A stretch of 64,000 nt of DNA. Origin: JAJAZB01 sp964244295. GTDB taxonomy: Bacteria > Bacteroidota > Bacteroidia > Cytophagales > Spirosomataceae. Of the stretch, positions 1-8,832 are shown in pieces; positions within the stretch are counted from its first letter, which is position 1; the number at the start of each line of letters is the position of its first letter. Location: assembly GCA_964244295.1 (NCBI GenBank), contig CAXTIG010000022.1, positions 1 through 64,000 on the forward strand. Direction: 5' to 3'. Below the pieces are notes generated by a model, which was given only the letters and a program-made list of their open reading frames with translations, had not been told where the DNA came from and ran no database searches. The position numbers and the translations under genes are program-made.

Positions 1-8
1 AGGCAAAA

Positions 9-3000
9 TCAGAGGTTGTAAAATGTTGATTTACAGTTAAAAGACAAGTCTACTACTTTGTTTCCTTTTCTGTCGTTCACATACCAATCAGCACCCTTAA
101 CTCCTGTAGGATAACCCCCGCTTGGTGACATTTGCATTTCATTACCCGAAGCATCGTAGATACGTTCAAAAATCTGACCTGATTGATTGGTTGCTCTATT
201 GTGTGCTCTTTGATAAACCGAACCCGATTGATTTGAAGCTGGAGAAGACACCCCGCTTTTTTGAGATATTAAACCTCCTTGATATGCCTCTGTTACTTCG
301 TGTAAAATATCCGCTCCTGGCTTTCCGTGAGCTGTACTAACTTTATTTAAAACACCTGGGTTTACTTCTTGTTCTGCTACAACTGTATTGCCATTAGCTC
401 CTTTTGTTACTGTATTCCCTGAAAATGCCCCACCAATGTACAATTTACCTGATTGGGTATTTGTTGTATTTTCTGCATTTATATTAACGACAACGGAATT
501 GTCATTAATCGCAGTTGTTAACTGTTGTGCATCTTTTGAGAGTTTTTCTGTCCCAACTTGTGTATAAGAAACTTTACCATTTGCATCCATAGATAAATTA
601 AGCTGCCCCTTTACCGATGCTTGTAATTCATTAAACGCTGCTTGTTTTTCTGTCCCCTTTATTATTACATCGAACGGAGATCTACCATCAGGATCAATTA
701 ATCTGATAGGATTGTTTAGTGAAAAGTTATACGGAGAGTATGATGAGAATTCGCTTGCTAATGGATCCACATTGAACCACATTCCAAGTATTCCGTCATA
801 CATTCTGGCTCCATAATCTATCCATCCAATTTCTGGCTGAATTTCCTTTCCATTATACAAATACTTATTCACTCCTATCCCCGAACGCGGAATCGCCAAC
901 CCAAACGCAAAATACTCCGTTTCCTGGATCACCGTACCCCCCTCGGTGAGCACCATGCGGGTGTTGCCCAGGTGGTCTTTGAGGTAGTACTGCATTTCGT
1001 AATTGCTTCCGGCCACGGTAATCTGCCCTTCCTCGGTGGCAATTCGCACCAGGTAGTTCTGCTCGTTGTACTCGAAGGCCCCGGCGTATTTGGTGTTCAC
1101 GGCCCCGTTGGAATTGCTCATGCGCAGTTTAGCCCCGGTGGCGTCGTAGTGGTACTCCAGGGTTTTGCCGCTGATGCTCACCCGGCGCACCAGATTGAGC
1201 AGGTTGTACTCCAGGCCGTTGGGGTTGATGCCCTTGTTGAGATCCTGGGTGGCGTTGCCGTTGCCGTCGTAGGCGTAGTCGTCGTTATCGCCGGAGGAGC
1301 CGTTGCTGAAGCCCTCGCCGCTGCCGCCGTTGTCGGTTACTTTTTTAAGGCGGTTGCCGTCGTAGGAGTAACCCAGGTTGTCCCAGGTGCTGCCGCCGTT
1401 TTTGCGGGTCAAGGCGGTAATGTTACCGTTTTTGTCGTAGCCGGGTATCGACTCTTGGTAGGGATTTCCGTCGATGCCCTCGGCGTTGGTGAGGCGGTTG
1501 GCCTGGTCGTAATTGAACTTGTAGCCTACCCAACTGCCGGTACCCTGCCGCCAGCGCATTTCGGCGATATTGCCGTTGTACTGCGCGCCAACCTGCGAGG
1601 GGTCGTCGTAGCGGAGTTCCACGCCGAAGTTTTCGCCCGCGCCGGTTTTGCCGGTCACGCGCCGCATCCAGCCACGGGGTATGAAGCAGTAGTCGAGTTG
1701 CTCGCGGAAGGTACTGCCGCCGTCGGCGGAATGCAGCCATTTGGTTTTCAACTGCCCGATGGCGTCGTAGCGCGCCGCGCTGAGCACTACGTCTTTTTTT
1801 ACGTCGTTGTCTTTCTTCACCACGTAGCGCACGCTGAGCAGGCGGTCGGCGTGGTCGTAGCTGAAAAACTTCTCCACCCGGTTGGTGCCCGTCGAGACGG
1901 ATTGGGTAATGCGCTCTTTTTCCACCTTGCCGCCAAAGTCTACCTTGCGGGTGGTGCGTTCCTGCCCGCCGAGGTCGAACACGTCGCGGAGAATCTGGAT
2001 GACGCGGTACCGCTCGTCGTAGTATGTCGTGGCGTAGAGCCAGGGACCGTAACCCCCGTCGGGGTTCATCACCCGCGTGGCCGTCACGGTTACCTGCCCG
2101 CGCACGTCGTTGCGGTAGCCGCCGGGGTAGTCGTCGTTTTCATTGACAAAGTCCTTCTTGTTGCCGAAAGATGGGTTGTAGTTGTCGTAGTGGGTGCGGG
2201 TGAGGGCTTCTTCATTCCCGCCAATTTTCTCGCCCGTTTCGGTGACCCGGTTCAGGTCGTCGTATTTGTAATAGGTGGTTTTGCTGCGCCCGTCGGTACT
2301 TTCGGTGAGCAGGTCGCGGTCGTTGTAGCTCATCGTGGTGGTACCGCCACCGGGGATGTACTTTTTGGTCATCCGGCCCCGATCGTCGTACTCGTACTTG
2401 AAGGCGTGTTTGTCGGCGTTGCCATCTTCCTGGTACTTGGGCTGAAGCACGAACTTCAACTGGTTGAGGTCGTCGTACACGTAGTAGGTGCTGAGGTCTT
2501 CTCCCTCTTTGTACACCCGTTTCAGCACCACCTTGCCGTCTTTGTCTTTGAATTCGCGGGCGCGGTTGCCGTTTTCGTCTTTGGCTTCAACGTAGGTAAG
2601 TTGGCTGCCGTCGTAATCGCCGTCCTGGTTAAGGGTATTACCTGAGGCGTGGTAGCGTTTTACTTCCCCACCGCCGTTGGAACCGTAGCTAAATTCGACG
2701 GCCCGGTCGGTGCCGCCGCCGTACTGCCGGGAAACGCGGTTGAGGGGAGAGGGTTCGTACTGGGTTTCGGCGAAGCCCCGGCCGTTGGGGTTGCACACGT
2801 TGCCGCCGTTGTTGTAGTAGTTGAGTGAATTGCTGGCGGCACCTCCCTGGTAGCCGCCATTGCCTTGGGCCGGGGCAGGCAGGAAAGTTTTCCAGACCCG
2901 CCCGAAGCCGTCGTACTCGGTATGACTGACCAAATCGGAAGGCGTCGAACCGTTTACCTGAGGACTGGCGTGAGCGGCTACGGTTTGGAGGGGGCGACCG

Positions 3001-3197
3001 AGGCCATCGAAGTACGATACGTTTTGGGTAGCGTCCTGCACGTTGCCGCTGGGGGAGGTAACGGCGCGTTTGTAAGTACGGGCAATGGAGTAATTTTTAT
3101 CACCCGACTGAGCGAGTGCAGCCTGAATACTCCCTACGAGGCAGAATGCGGAAAATAAGTAAGGATAGAAACGGCAAGAGGCGTAGAGGTTGGACAT
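9..3197 (-). CDS. RHS/YD-repeat protein with variable C-terminal tip
   Basis: 1062 aa. A signal peptide (about residues 1-29, ending AALAQ) is followed by a DUF6443-like N-terminal domain (about 35-170), many YD repeats (about 190-730; e.g. YDDLNQL, YDDRGRM) and an RHS-associated core (KYLYNGKE, GARMYD, NVDPLA, DPDG at about 835). RHS proteins form a shell around a C-terminal effector that differs between strains; that is family knowledge. The last ~224 residues are not recognised; they contain HEVTEAY, which might bind metal but is not a standard HExxH. The DNA from 9 to about 880 is much more AT-rich than the rest of the gene, and the break falls at KYLYNGKE in the core, as expected if the tip was exchanged by recombination. 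A partner immunity gene would lie to the left, outside the window. The start at 3197 gives the signal peptide directly. Whether the tip is a toxin is inference. Confidence 0.88.
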   Translation of the reverse strand: MSNLYASCRFYPYLFSAFCLVGSIQAALAQSGDKNYSIARTYKRAVTSPSGNVQDATQNVSYFDGLGRPLQTVAAHASPQVNGSTPSDLVSHTEYDGFGRVWKTFLPAPAQGNGGYQGGAASNSLNYYNNGGNVCNPNGRGFAETQYEPSPLNRVSRQYGGGTDRAVEFSYGSNGGGEVKRYHASGNTLNQDGDYDGSQLTYVEAKDENGNRAREFKDKDGKVVLKRVYKEGEDLSTYYVYDDLNQLKFVLQPKYQEDGNADKHAFKYEYDDRGRMTKKYIPGGGTTTMSYNDRDLLTESTDGRSKTTYYKYDDLNRVTETGEKIGGNEEALTRTHYDNYNPSFGNKKDFVNENDDYPGGYRNDVRGQVTVTATRVMNPDGGYGPWLYATTYYDERYRVIQILRDVFDLGGQERTTRKVDFGGKVEKERITQSVSTGTNRVEKFFSYDHADRLLSVRYVVKKDNDVKKDVVLSAARYDAIGQLKTKWLHSADGGSTFREQLDYCFIPRGWMRRVTGKTGAGENFGVELRYDDPSQVGAQYNGNIAEMRWRQGTGSWVGYKFNYDQANRLTNAEGIDGNPYQESIPGYDKNGNITALTRKNGGSTWDNLGYSYDGNRLKKVTDNGGSGEGFSNGSSGDNDDYAYDGNGNATQDLNKGINPNGLEYNLLNLVRRVSISGKTLEYHYDATGAKLRMSNSNGAVNTKYAGAFEYNEQNYLVRIATEEGQITVAGSNYEMQYYLKDHLGNTRMVLTEGGTVIQETEYFAFGLAIPRSGIGVNKYLYNGKEIQPEIGWIDYGARMYDGILGMWFNVDPLASEFSSYSPYNFSLNNPIRLIDPDGRSPFDVIIKGTEKQAAFNELQASVKGQLNLSMDANGKVSYTQVGTEKLSKDAQQLTTAINDNSVVVNINAENTTNTQSGKLYIGGAFSGNTVTKGANGNTVVAEQEVNPGVLNKVSTAHGKPGADILHEVTEAYQGGLISQKSGVSSPASNQSGSVYQRAHNRATNQSGQIFERIYDASGNEMQMSPSGGYPTGVKGADWYVNDRKGNKVVDLSFNCKSTFYNL

Positions 3198-3370
3198 GGG
3201 CGGGTCCGTATCAGGGTGAGGTGGGGATCGATGCGAGCTTGAAGCAGGTCAGAGTTGAACTTGACAGCATCTCCTTCACGCCGACAATTTTAGATAATCT
3301 CTTTTTTTAATGCAAATAAATCGTAAAAAATTTTAGGTCTCGTTTAAAGGTCTTTTGAGTTCGTATCCAA

Positions 3371-3407
3371 AACAAAAAAACCAGCCCCAAGAACTTGGGG
3401 CTGGTTT
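3371..3407 (-). terminator. Terminator of the first SusCD unit
   Basis: A perfect 14-bp stem (3378-3391 with 3394-3407) carrying CCAGCCCC lies 22 bases beyond the susD stop. On the minus strand it is followed by a run of T (3374-3380), as for an intrinsic terminator. Confidence 0.85.
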
Positions 3408-3428
3408 CGTTTTTAACCTTAAGAGGGA

Positions 3429-5174
3429 TTAGTTGTATCCCGGATTCTGCTTCAGGATGTCCTTACCCTGCAAGTCGATCTGACCTTGCGGAATGGGCAG
3501 GTACTCGTCTTTGCCCTTCGTAAACCGGGCTCCGCCCAGCGTAGTGGGCAAAATCCTGCTTTCGTAGGTCAAATAGGCGTTGATGGTCGCATCAGCAACC
3601 TCCCAGCGCACTAAGTCGAAGAAGCGGTGGCCTTCGTCGCCCAGTTCGAGGCGGCGCTCGAAACGCACGGCGGTCCGGGCCGATTCTTTGGTGGCGAAGG
3701 TACTGGCCGGGTATTCCGTGATGACGTACTTTGCGGCGGGAGCGCCTCCTTTGGTAACGAAACCGGCTGGGTTCGTGGCCCGTTTGCGCACCAGATTAGT
3801 GTACTCCAGAGCTTTAGGCAGACTACCCACTTCGATTTCGGCTTCGGCAGCCATCAACAACACGTCGGCGAAACGGATGATGTTGTAGTTGAGAGCTGTG
3901 TAGCCGGGCGTCCACGTGCTGTTGTCCTGGAATTTACCCACGTCGGCTTTGTAGTAGGTAAATTTCTTGGGCGAATACGGCCCCCCGTTGGGCTGGTTCC
4001 GGATCCAGTCGGCACCGGGGTGATCAATCCAATCCAGGTAGGGAATGCCCCGGCGGCCCACCGTCCAGTCAAGGCGCGGGTCGAGGTTCCCAGCATCGGG
4101 CGTGAAGGCTTCCTTCGACTGGATACCCATGTCGCTTTTCACGGCGTTAGCGGCGCTATTGTACGAGCCATCGAGCAGGGGCAATCCTGCTGCCGTGGTG
4201 CGGAATGAATTGACGTACTCCGAACTTGGCTGGTTAAACCCGCAGCAGTTGCCCGGCCCGTTGGGTCCCGTGTTGTAGGGGTAGTTCAGGTCGTAGTCGG
4301 GGTTGGCGTTGTTGACGCTTCCCGTGTTAGCGGCGGCCTGGATAGCGAAGATCGACTCTTCGTTGTTATCGTTTCCAGCTTTGTAAAGTTCAGGGAAACT
4401 AGCCAGCAGGCCGTATTTTTTCCCACCCGATGTTTTGCCATTGGCAATGATGAGGTCATACAGCGCCTTCGCCTCAGCGTACTTTTTCTGGTACATATAC
4501 ACTTTGGCTAACATAGCGGCCGCCGCCCACTTGTTGACCCGACCCACCTGCGCCTGCGTTTCGGGCAGGTCGGCGTAAGCGGCTTTCAGGTCGGCCTCAA
4601 TTTTCGGGTACAGATCGGGCGAGTTGGGTACCTTCTCGATGCCCGTGCCATAATCCAGCGTTTCATCGATGTAAGGGACGCTGTTGTAGATGCGCTTCAA
4701 CTCGAAGTAGTTGAAACCCCGCAGAAATTTGGTTTCTGCCGTGATGCGTTTTTTGATATCGGCCGTCACGTCCGTGCCTGCGGTCGCCAACAAACGAAGG
4801 GTTGCGTTGGCGCGGGCGATGCCCTCGTATTTACCCTGCCAGGGTGCCCCTACATCACCCCCGGAGGCCAAGGTCTCGAAGCGCTGGATCGGGTTGATGG
4901 TCGAAAAATCGCCGGGGTCCGTGCCTTTGTTGGCATCGCCGCCACGAATGCCGCCCCAAACCCAGTTGGAGGCCGAGGCCAGACGGTTGGCTCGACCGTT
5001 GAGCATAGCGTATACCGAAATCAGGGAGCCTTCCACGGCCGCCTTCGAGCTCAATTGGGCGGCGCTCAATTGAGCCACCACGGGAATTTCCAAAAATTTA
5101 TCCTTGCAGGCCACCGTCGTCAGGACGGTGAACAAGACGGCACCAAGCGCCGATTTTTTGAATGTGTGCTTCAT
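3429..5174 (-). CDS. SusD/RagB family outer-membrane lipoprotein (pair 1)
   Basis: 581 aa from the ATG at 5174; an upstream TTG at 5186 is in frame but would put extra residues before a normal signal peptide. The lipobox ends in Cys23 (TTVAC), so the mature protein is a surface lipoprotein. SusD proteins form the lid of the SusC transporter and bind the ligand. The N-terminal half has the TPR-like helices of the family (FLRGFNYFELKRIYN, AKVYMYQKKYAEAKALY) and the C-terminus the RxxLxxExxRxxDLxRW-type motif (RRLELGDEGHRFFDLVRW). A CCGF motif is shared with the two other SusD proteins of the window. The gene follows its SusC partner by about 20 bases and ends at a strong terminator. The substrate cannot be told; no carbohydrate-active enzyme is adjacent. 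Confidence 0.93.
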   Translation of the reverse strand: MKHTFKKSALGAVLFTVLTTVACKDKFLEIPVVAQLSAAQLSSKAAVEGSLISVYAMLNGRANRLASASNWVWGGIRGGDANKGTDPGDFSTINPIQRFETLASGGDVGAPWQGKYEGIARANATLRLLATAGTDVTADIKKRITAETKFLRGFNYFELKRIYNSVPYIDETLDYGTGIEKVPNSPDLYPKIEADLKAAYADLPETQAQVGRVNKWAAAAMLAKVYMYQKKYAEAKALYDLIIANGKTSGGKKYGLLASFPELYKAGNDNNEESIFAIQAAANTGSVNNANPDYDLNYPYNTGPNGPGNCCGFNQPSSEYVNSFRTTAAGLPLLDGSYNSAANAVKSDMGIQSKEAFTPDAGNLDPRLDWTVGRRGIPYLDWIDHPGADWIRNQPNGGPYSPKKFTYYKADVGKFQDNSTWTPGYTALNYNIIRFADVLLMAAEAEIEVGSLPKALEYTNLVRKRATNPAGFVTKGGAPAAKYVITEYPASTFATKESARTAVRFERRLELGDEGHRFFDLVRWEVADATINAYLTYESRILPTTLGGARFTKGKDEYLPIPQGQIDLQGKDILKQNPGYN

Positions 5175-5193
5175 GAGTTGATTCAAGGTTTAG

Positions 5194-8100
5194 TTAGAAA
5201 CCGAGGCTGAGGCCAACCAGGAAACTCCGGGTGATGGGGTAGTTACCCACGTCGATCCCGAAGTTGGTGTCGGCATTGCCGCCCACGCTGGGATCGAGGC
5301 CCTGGTACTTGGTGATCGTAAACAGGTTGTTGGTCGAACCAAAGATCCGCGCCCGTTGCAGGCCAATCTTGTTGAGCAGGGAAACCGGCAGGTTGTACCC
5401 GATCGAAAGGTTTTGCAGGCGCAGATACGAACCATCTTCCACGTAGTACGAATTGGCCTGGGCGTTGGTGCTGGCGTTCGAGGCCGCCTCAAAAATCGGA
5501 ATGGTCGCTCCGGTGTTTTGAGGAGTCCAGGAATCCTTCACGCGGGAACTGATAGCGGCCCCGGCAAACGAAGGATAGAAGTCGGTAAACCACTTCGACT
5601 GGTTCCAGATTTTGTTGCCGATCGAGGTGTACAGGTAGGTCTCGATATCGAAGCCTTTGTACGTGAGTTTGAAATTCAAACCGCCCGTGAATTTGGGTAC
5701 CGGATTGCCTAGGTAGGTGCGGTCATCGGCGGTGATTGCCCCATCGCCGTTGATATCGGCGTACCGGAACCGGCCAGTGCCATTGGGGCGATCCGTATCT
5801 TTCGTCACGTCCTGGGTGCGGGTCACGCCGTCTTGTTTGGGAGCAGCGTCGATTTCCGCCTGGGACTGGAAGAGGCCCAGCACCTGATACCCGAAGAACG
5901 AAGAAATGGGGCGATCCAACTGGTTGCGAATGGGGTTGATTCCCCGAAACCCAGGGTTGAAGTTGGTGGCGTAGGTTTGCTCCCCGGCAATCTTCACGAT
6001 TTTATTGCTCAGGATGCTCCCGGTCGCGTTGAGTTCGTAATCCACTTCGCCGGCAATCTTACCCCGCGTGATGATTTGAAGGTCGATCCCCTGGTTGCGC
6101 ATCTGGGCCACATTTACGTCGGGAGCCTGGGCGTACGAACCCACCACGTCGGGAACGGCCAAGCGGTAAATCAAATCGCGGGTGTCTTTGCGCCAGACGT
6201 CGAGAATGACTTCGAGTCGGTTGTTGAAAAACGAACCATCGATCCCAATGTTCGACGTGACGGAAGTTTCCCACTTGCCGTCGGGGTTGCCGATGCGAGT
6301 CCGGTAGTAGCCTTCCTGGGTGCTGGAGTTGGTTCCGCCAATGTCGTAGGCGGAGTTGCCGAGGTTCGAGCCGTAGAGGCTGAACTGGTTGTCACCGGCG
6401 ATGTTATTCGAGTTCCCCATCACCCCGTAACCCCCGCGAACTTTCAGATCGGTTACCCAGGAGAGCGACTTCATAAATTCTTCCGACGACAGCCGCCAGG
6501 CCACCGAGCCAGCCGGGAAAATACCGTAGCGGTTGTTGGAACCGAAGCGGGACGACCCATCCCGGCGCAGAATCCCCGTGACGATGTACTTGTCGTTGAA
6601 GATGTAGTTCAAGCGGCCAAAGTACGAGTTGAACGTAACGCCCTTGAATTGACCGCTGCTCACGTTGCGACCCGAAGCGGCCACCGTGCCCAGGGTTACG
6701 TAGTTGGGGTCGATCGAGAACGGGTTCTGGCCATTCCCCGAAATATTCCGGCCCAGGCCTGTGTTGAGGGCTTCCTGCCCAAGCAAGGCGTCGATTCGGT
6801 GCAGACCAAACTGCTTTTTGTAGTTGGCCGTGTTGGTAATCGTCCAGGCAAACGAGTAACCACCGTATTCGTTGAACCCGAAGGCCGAGTTGTTCTCCGA
6901 GTTTTCGTACTGAAGGCGGCTGTAGCCAATCCCGTAAAAGTTGTTGTACTGACCACCGAGGCTGCTGCGCAGGGTAAGGCCCGGAATAGGGTCGTACTCG
7001 GCGTAAAGGTTGCCGAAAATGTTGCCGTTGAAATCGCGGTTGTTGGCCAGTCCATCGCGGCTGGCTACCGGGTTACGGGGGTTGTTGAACCCTTTGGCCG
7101 CCGTTCCGGCGTAGCCCCCAAACTCGTCGTAGACGGGAATGATACTGGGCATCCGGTAGGCCAGGTTGATGTCGTTCTCGTCGGCCGCAACGCCTTGCCC
7201 GCCACCGCCGCCACCCTGACCCAGCACGGAGCGGTAGGTGACCTGGATGTTTTCCCCGATGCGAACCCGTTTTGAAACGTCAAACTCCGTGTTGGCCCGG
7301 AAGGTGTAGCGCTTAAAGCTGTTATTAAGCAAAATACCTTTCTGATCCTGAGCACTCAGGCCGATGTAGTACCGGCTGCTTTCGGTACCACCCGAAAAAC
7401 CCAGTGAATGCCGTTGCACCGGGGCAACACGGGTAATGGCCTTGTACCAGTCGGTGCCTTCTTTGTTGGCCCGCACCACCTGATAGATGCTTCCCAGCGC
7501 CGGGTTGACGTTGTACTTGGCGCGTTCTGTCTCCAGGTTAACCGTGCCCACTACCCCGGCGGCTCCGCCGACGTTGATGTAATCGGGAATGACCGGCGTA
7601 GAACCTTTCCCGAACTGAGGGTGATTGTAGGCGGGCGTGGTCGCGTCTTTAGTGGCCGCATTGAAGGCCGTATTGCGGTATTGATTCCAGGTCCACTCGG
7701 CAAATTCCGTCGGGTTGAGGTTATTGGGGCTTTTGCCGGGATCGGTAGCCCCATATTGCCCGTCGTACGTAACCGTCAGTTTGCGGGCGGTACGCGAGCC
7801 TTTCTTGGTCGTGTACACGATCACGCCGTTGGCCGCCCGTGCCCCGTAAATCGAAGCCGAGGCAGCGTCTTTCAGTACCGTAGTGGTTTCGATGTCGTCG
7901 GGGGCCAGGAAGTCTGTCGATCCGACGGGTACCCCATCCACGACGTACAGCGGCTGGTTACCGCCAAAAGCCCCGAAGCCCCGTACCCGAATCTGGCTGG
8001 TGGTGCCCGGCTGTCCGTTGGAAATCACGGTCAGACCCGACACCCGGCCCTGCAACTGCTGCTCCACGTTGCCCGAAGGGGTCACCGTCAAGGATTTGGC

Positions 8101-8496
8101 CTTCACCGTCGAAACGGCCCCGGTGGTTTCGCGCTTGTTGTCGGTGGTGTACCCCGTCACGACGACTTCGTTCAGGGCGGTGATGTCGTTTTCCAGCGTC
8201 ACGTCGACGGTAGATTGACTGCCTACCGTGATTTCCCGGGTGGTGTAGCCCACCGCGCTCACCACCAGCACGGGGTTGCCCGTGCCCACGTTGATCGAAT
8301 ACGTCCCTTCCGCATTCGTGGTCGTACCCGTCCGGGTACCCTTCACTTGCACGTTGGCTCCCGGAACGGCCTCGCCGTTTTCGGTGACGCGTCCGGATAC
8401 CCGACGATCCTGCGCCCAGGCATCACCGGCCAGCCAAGCCAGAACGAGCACCGCCAGCAGCGCGCTTCTTCCTAGCAGGTAGAGTGTTTGTCTCAT
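5194..8496 (-). CDS. SusC/RagA family TonB-linked outer-membrane transporter (pair 1)
   Basis: 1100 aa. A signal peptide (1-29, ending AWAQ) is followed by a carboxypeptidase-regulatory-like beta domain (about 31-110, RRVSGRVTENGEAVPGA), a TonB-box region (LNEVVVTGY), a plug with the SusC signature LKDAASASIYGARAANGVIV, and a 22-strand type barrel ending in a C-terminal Phe (LVGLSLGF), as outer-membrane barrels do. It imports a ligand delivered by the SusD lid, using TonB energy. It is first in its unit, directly upstream of susD. Of the three SusC proteins here it is the most divergent: its plug and C-terminal third differ from the other two, which share long identical stretches. No ECF sigma/anti-sigma pair lies beside it. 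Confidence 0.94.
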   Translation of the reverse strand: MRQTLYLLGRSALLAVLVLAWLAGDAWAQDRRVSGRVTENGEAVPGANVQVKGTRTGTTTNAEGTYSINVGTGNPVLVVSAVGYTTREITVGSQSTVDVTLENDITALNEVVVTGYTTDNKRETTGAVSTVKAKSLTVTPSGNVEQQLQGRVSGLTVISNGQPGTTSQIRVRGFGAFGGNQPLYVVDGVPVGSTDFLAPDDIETTTVLKDAASASIYGARAANGVIVYTTKKGSRTARKLTVTYDGQYGATDPGKSPNNLNPTEFAEWTWNQYRNTAFNAATKDATTPAYNHPQFGKGSTPVIPDYINVGGAAGVVGTVNLETERAKYNVNPALGSIYQVVRANKEGTDWYKAITRVAPVQRHSLGFSGGTESSRYYIGLSAQDQKGILLNNSFKRYTFRANTEFDVSKRVRIGENIQVTYRSVLGQGGGGGGQGVAADENDINLAYRMPSIIPVYDEFGGYAGTAAKGFNNPRNPVASRDGLANNRDFNGNIFGNLYAEYDPIPGLTLRSSLGGQYNNFYGIGYSRLQYENSENNSAFGFNEYGGYSFAWTITNTANYKKQFGLHRIDALLGQEALNTGLGRNISGNGQNPFSIDPNYVTLGTVAASGRNVSSGQFKGVTFNSYFGRLNYIFNDKYIVTGILRRDGSSRFGSNNRYGIFPAGSVAWRLSSEEFMKSLSWVTDLKVRGGYGVMGNSNNIAGDNQFSLYGSNLGNSAYDIGGTNSSTQEGYYRTRIGNPDGKWETSVTSNIGIDGSFFNNRLEVILDVWRKDTRDLIYRLAVPDVVGSYAQAPDVNVAQMRNQGIDLQIITRGKIAGEVDYELNATGSILSNKIVKIAGEQTYATNFNPGFRGINPIRNQLDRPISSFFGYQVLGLFQSQAEIDAAPKQDGVTRTQDVTKDTDRPNGTGRFRYADINGDGAITADDRTYLGNPVPKFTGGLNFKLTYKGFDIETYLYTSIGNKIWNQSKWFTDFYPSFAGAAISSRVKDSWTPQNTGATIPIFEAASNASTNAQANSYYVEDGSYLRLQNLSIGYNLPVSLLNKIGLQRARIFGSTNNLFTITKYQGLDPSVGGNADTNFGIDVGNYPITRSFLVGLSLGF

Positions 8497-8832
8497 AGGT
8501 TTACGTGTGTGATTAAAGAAAGAGTAAGTGAACAGAAAGGTGAAAAATCAGTCAATTTTAGCTTAAAATCTTCCTGTTTCAAATGGTCATTAAAAATTTG
8601 TTAAATTTAGTTAACGGTACTTGGTCGAAATTCTCTCCCGTCTCGTCGCATAGACGACTGATAATCAGACCAAAAACACCATCACCCCGTTAATGCCCTT
8701 CTAATGAGAATCGGGAGGCCAGGCAAAGGACCCGTATTGCTCTCAGGCTGGACCGAGGCTGAATCAACCCTACAAAAGAAAAGACTTCCCCATTCGGAGG
8801 AAGTCTTTTCCATTTCTGGAAACCGGTTCGGC
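8497..8832. other. Intergenic region between SusCD units 1 and 2
   Basis: 336 bases. It holds the terminator of unit 2 at its right end, and by position must hold the promoter of susC 1, in an AT-rich stretch (about 8510-8640). I find no convincing TAnnTTTG box on the minus strand and no small ORF that looks real. Confidence 0.5.
8773..8810 (-). terminator. Terminator of the second SusCD unit
   Basis: A 12-bp stem (8778-8789, GAAAAGACTTCC, with 8799-8810) sits just past the susD 2 stop. On the minus strand it is followed by TTTTGTA. Confidence 0.8.

Noticed and set aside
122..340. 72-codon plus-strand frame opposite the RHS tip, considered as an immunity gene
   Set aside because: It is fully antisense to the tip coding sequence and has no start context; the immunity gene, if any, should lie beyond base 9.
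972..2645. Long plus-strand frame (557 codons) opposite the RHS gene
   Set aside because: Its Val/Gly/Ala-rich translation has no family features and mirrors the YD repeats of the RHS gene; open antisense frames are expected in GC-rich coding DNA.
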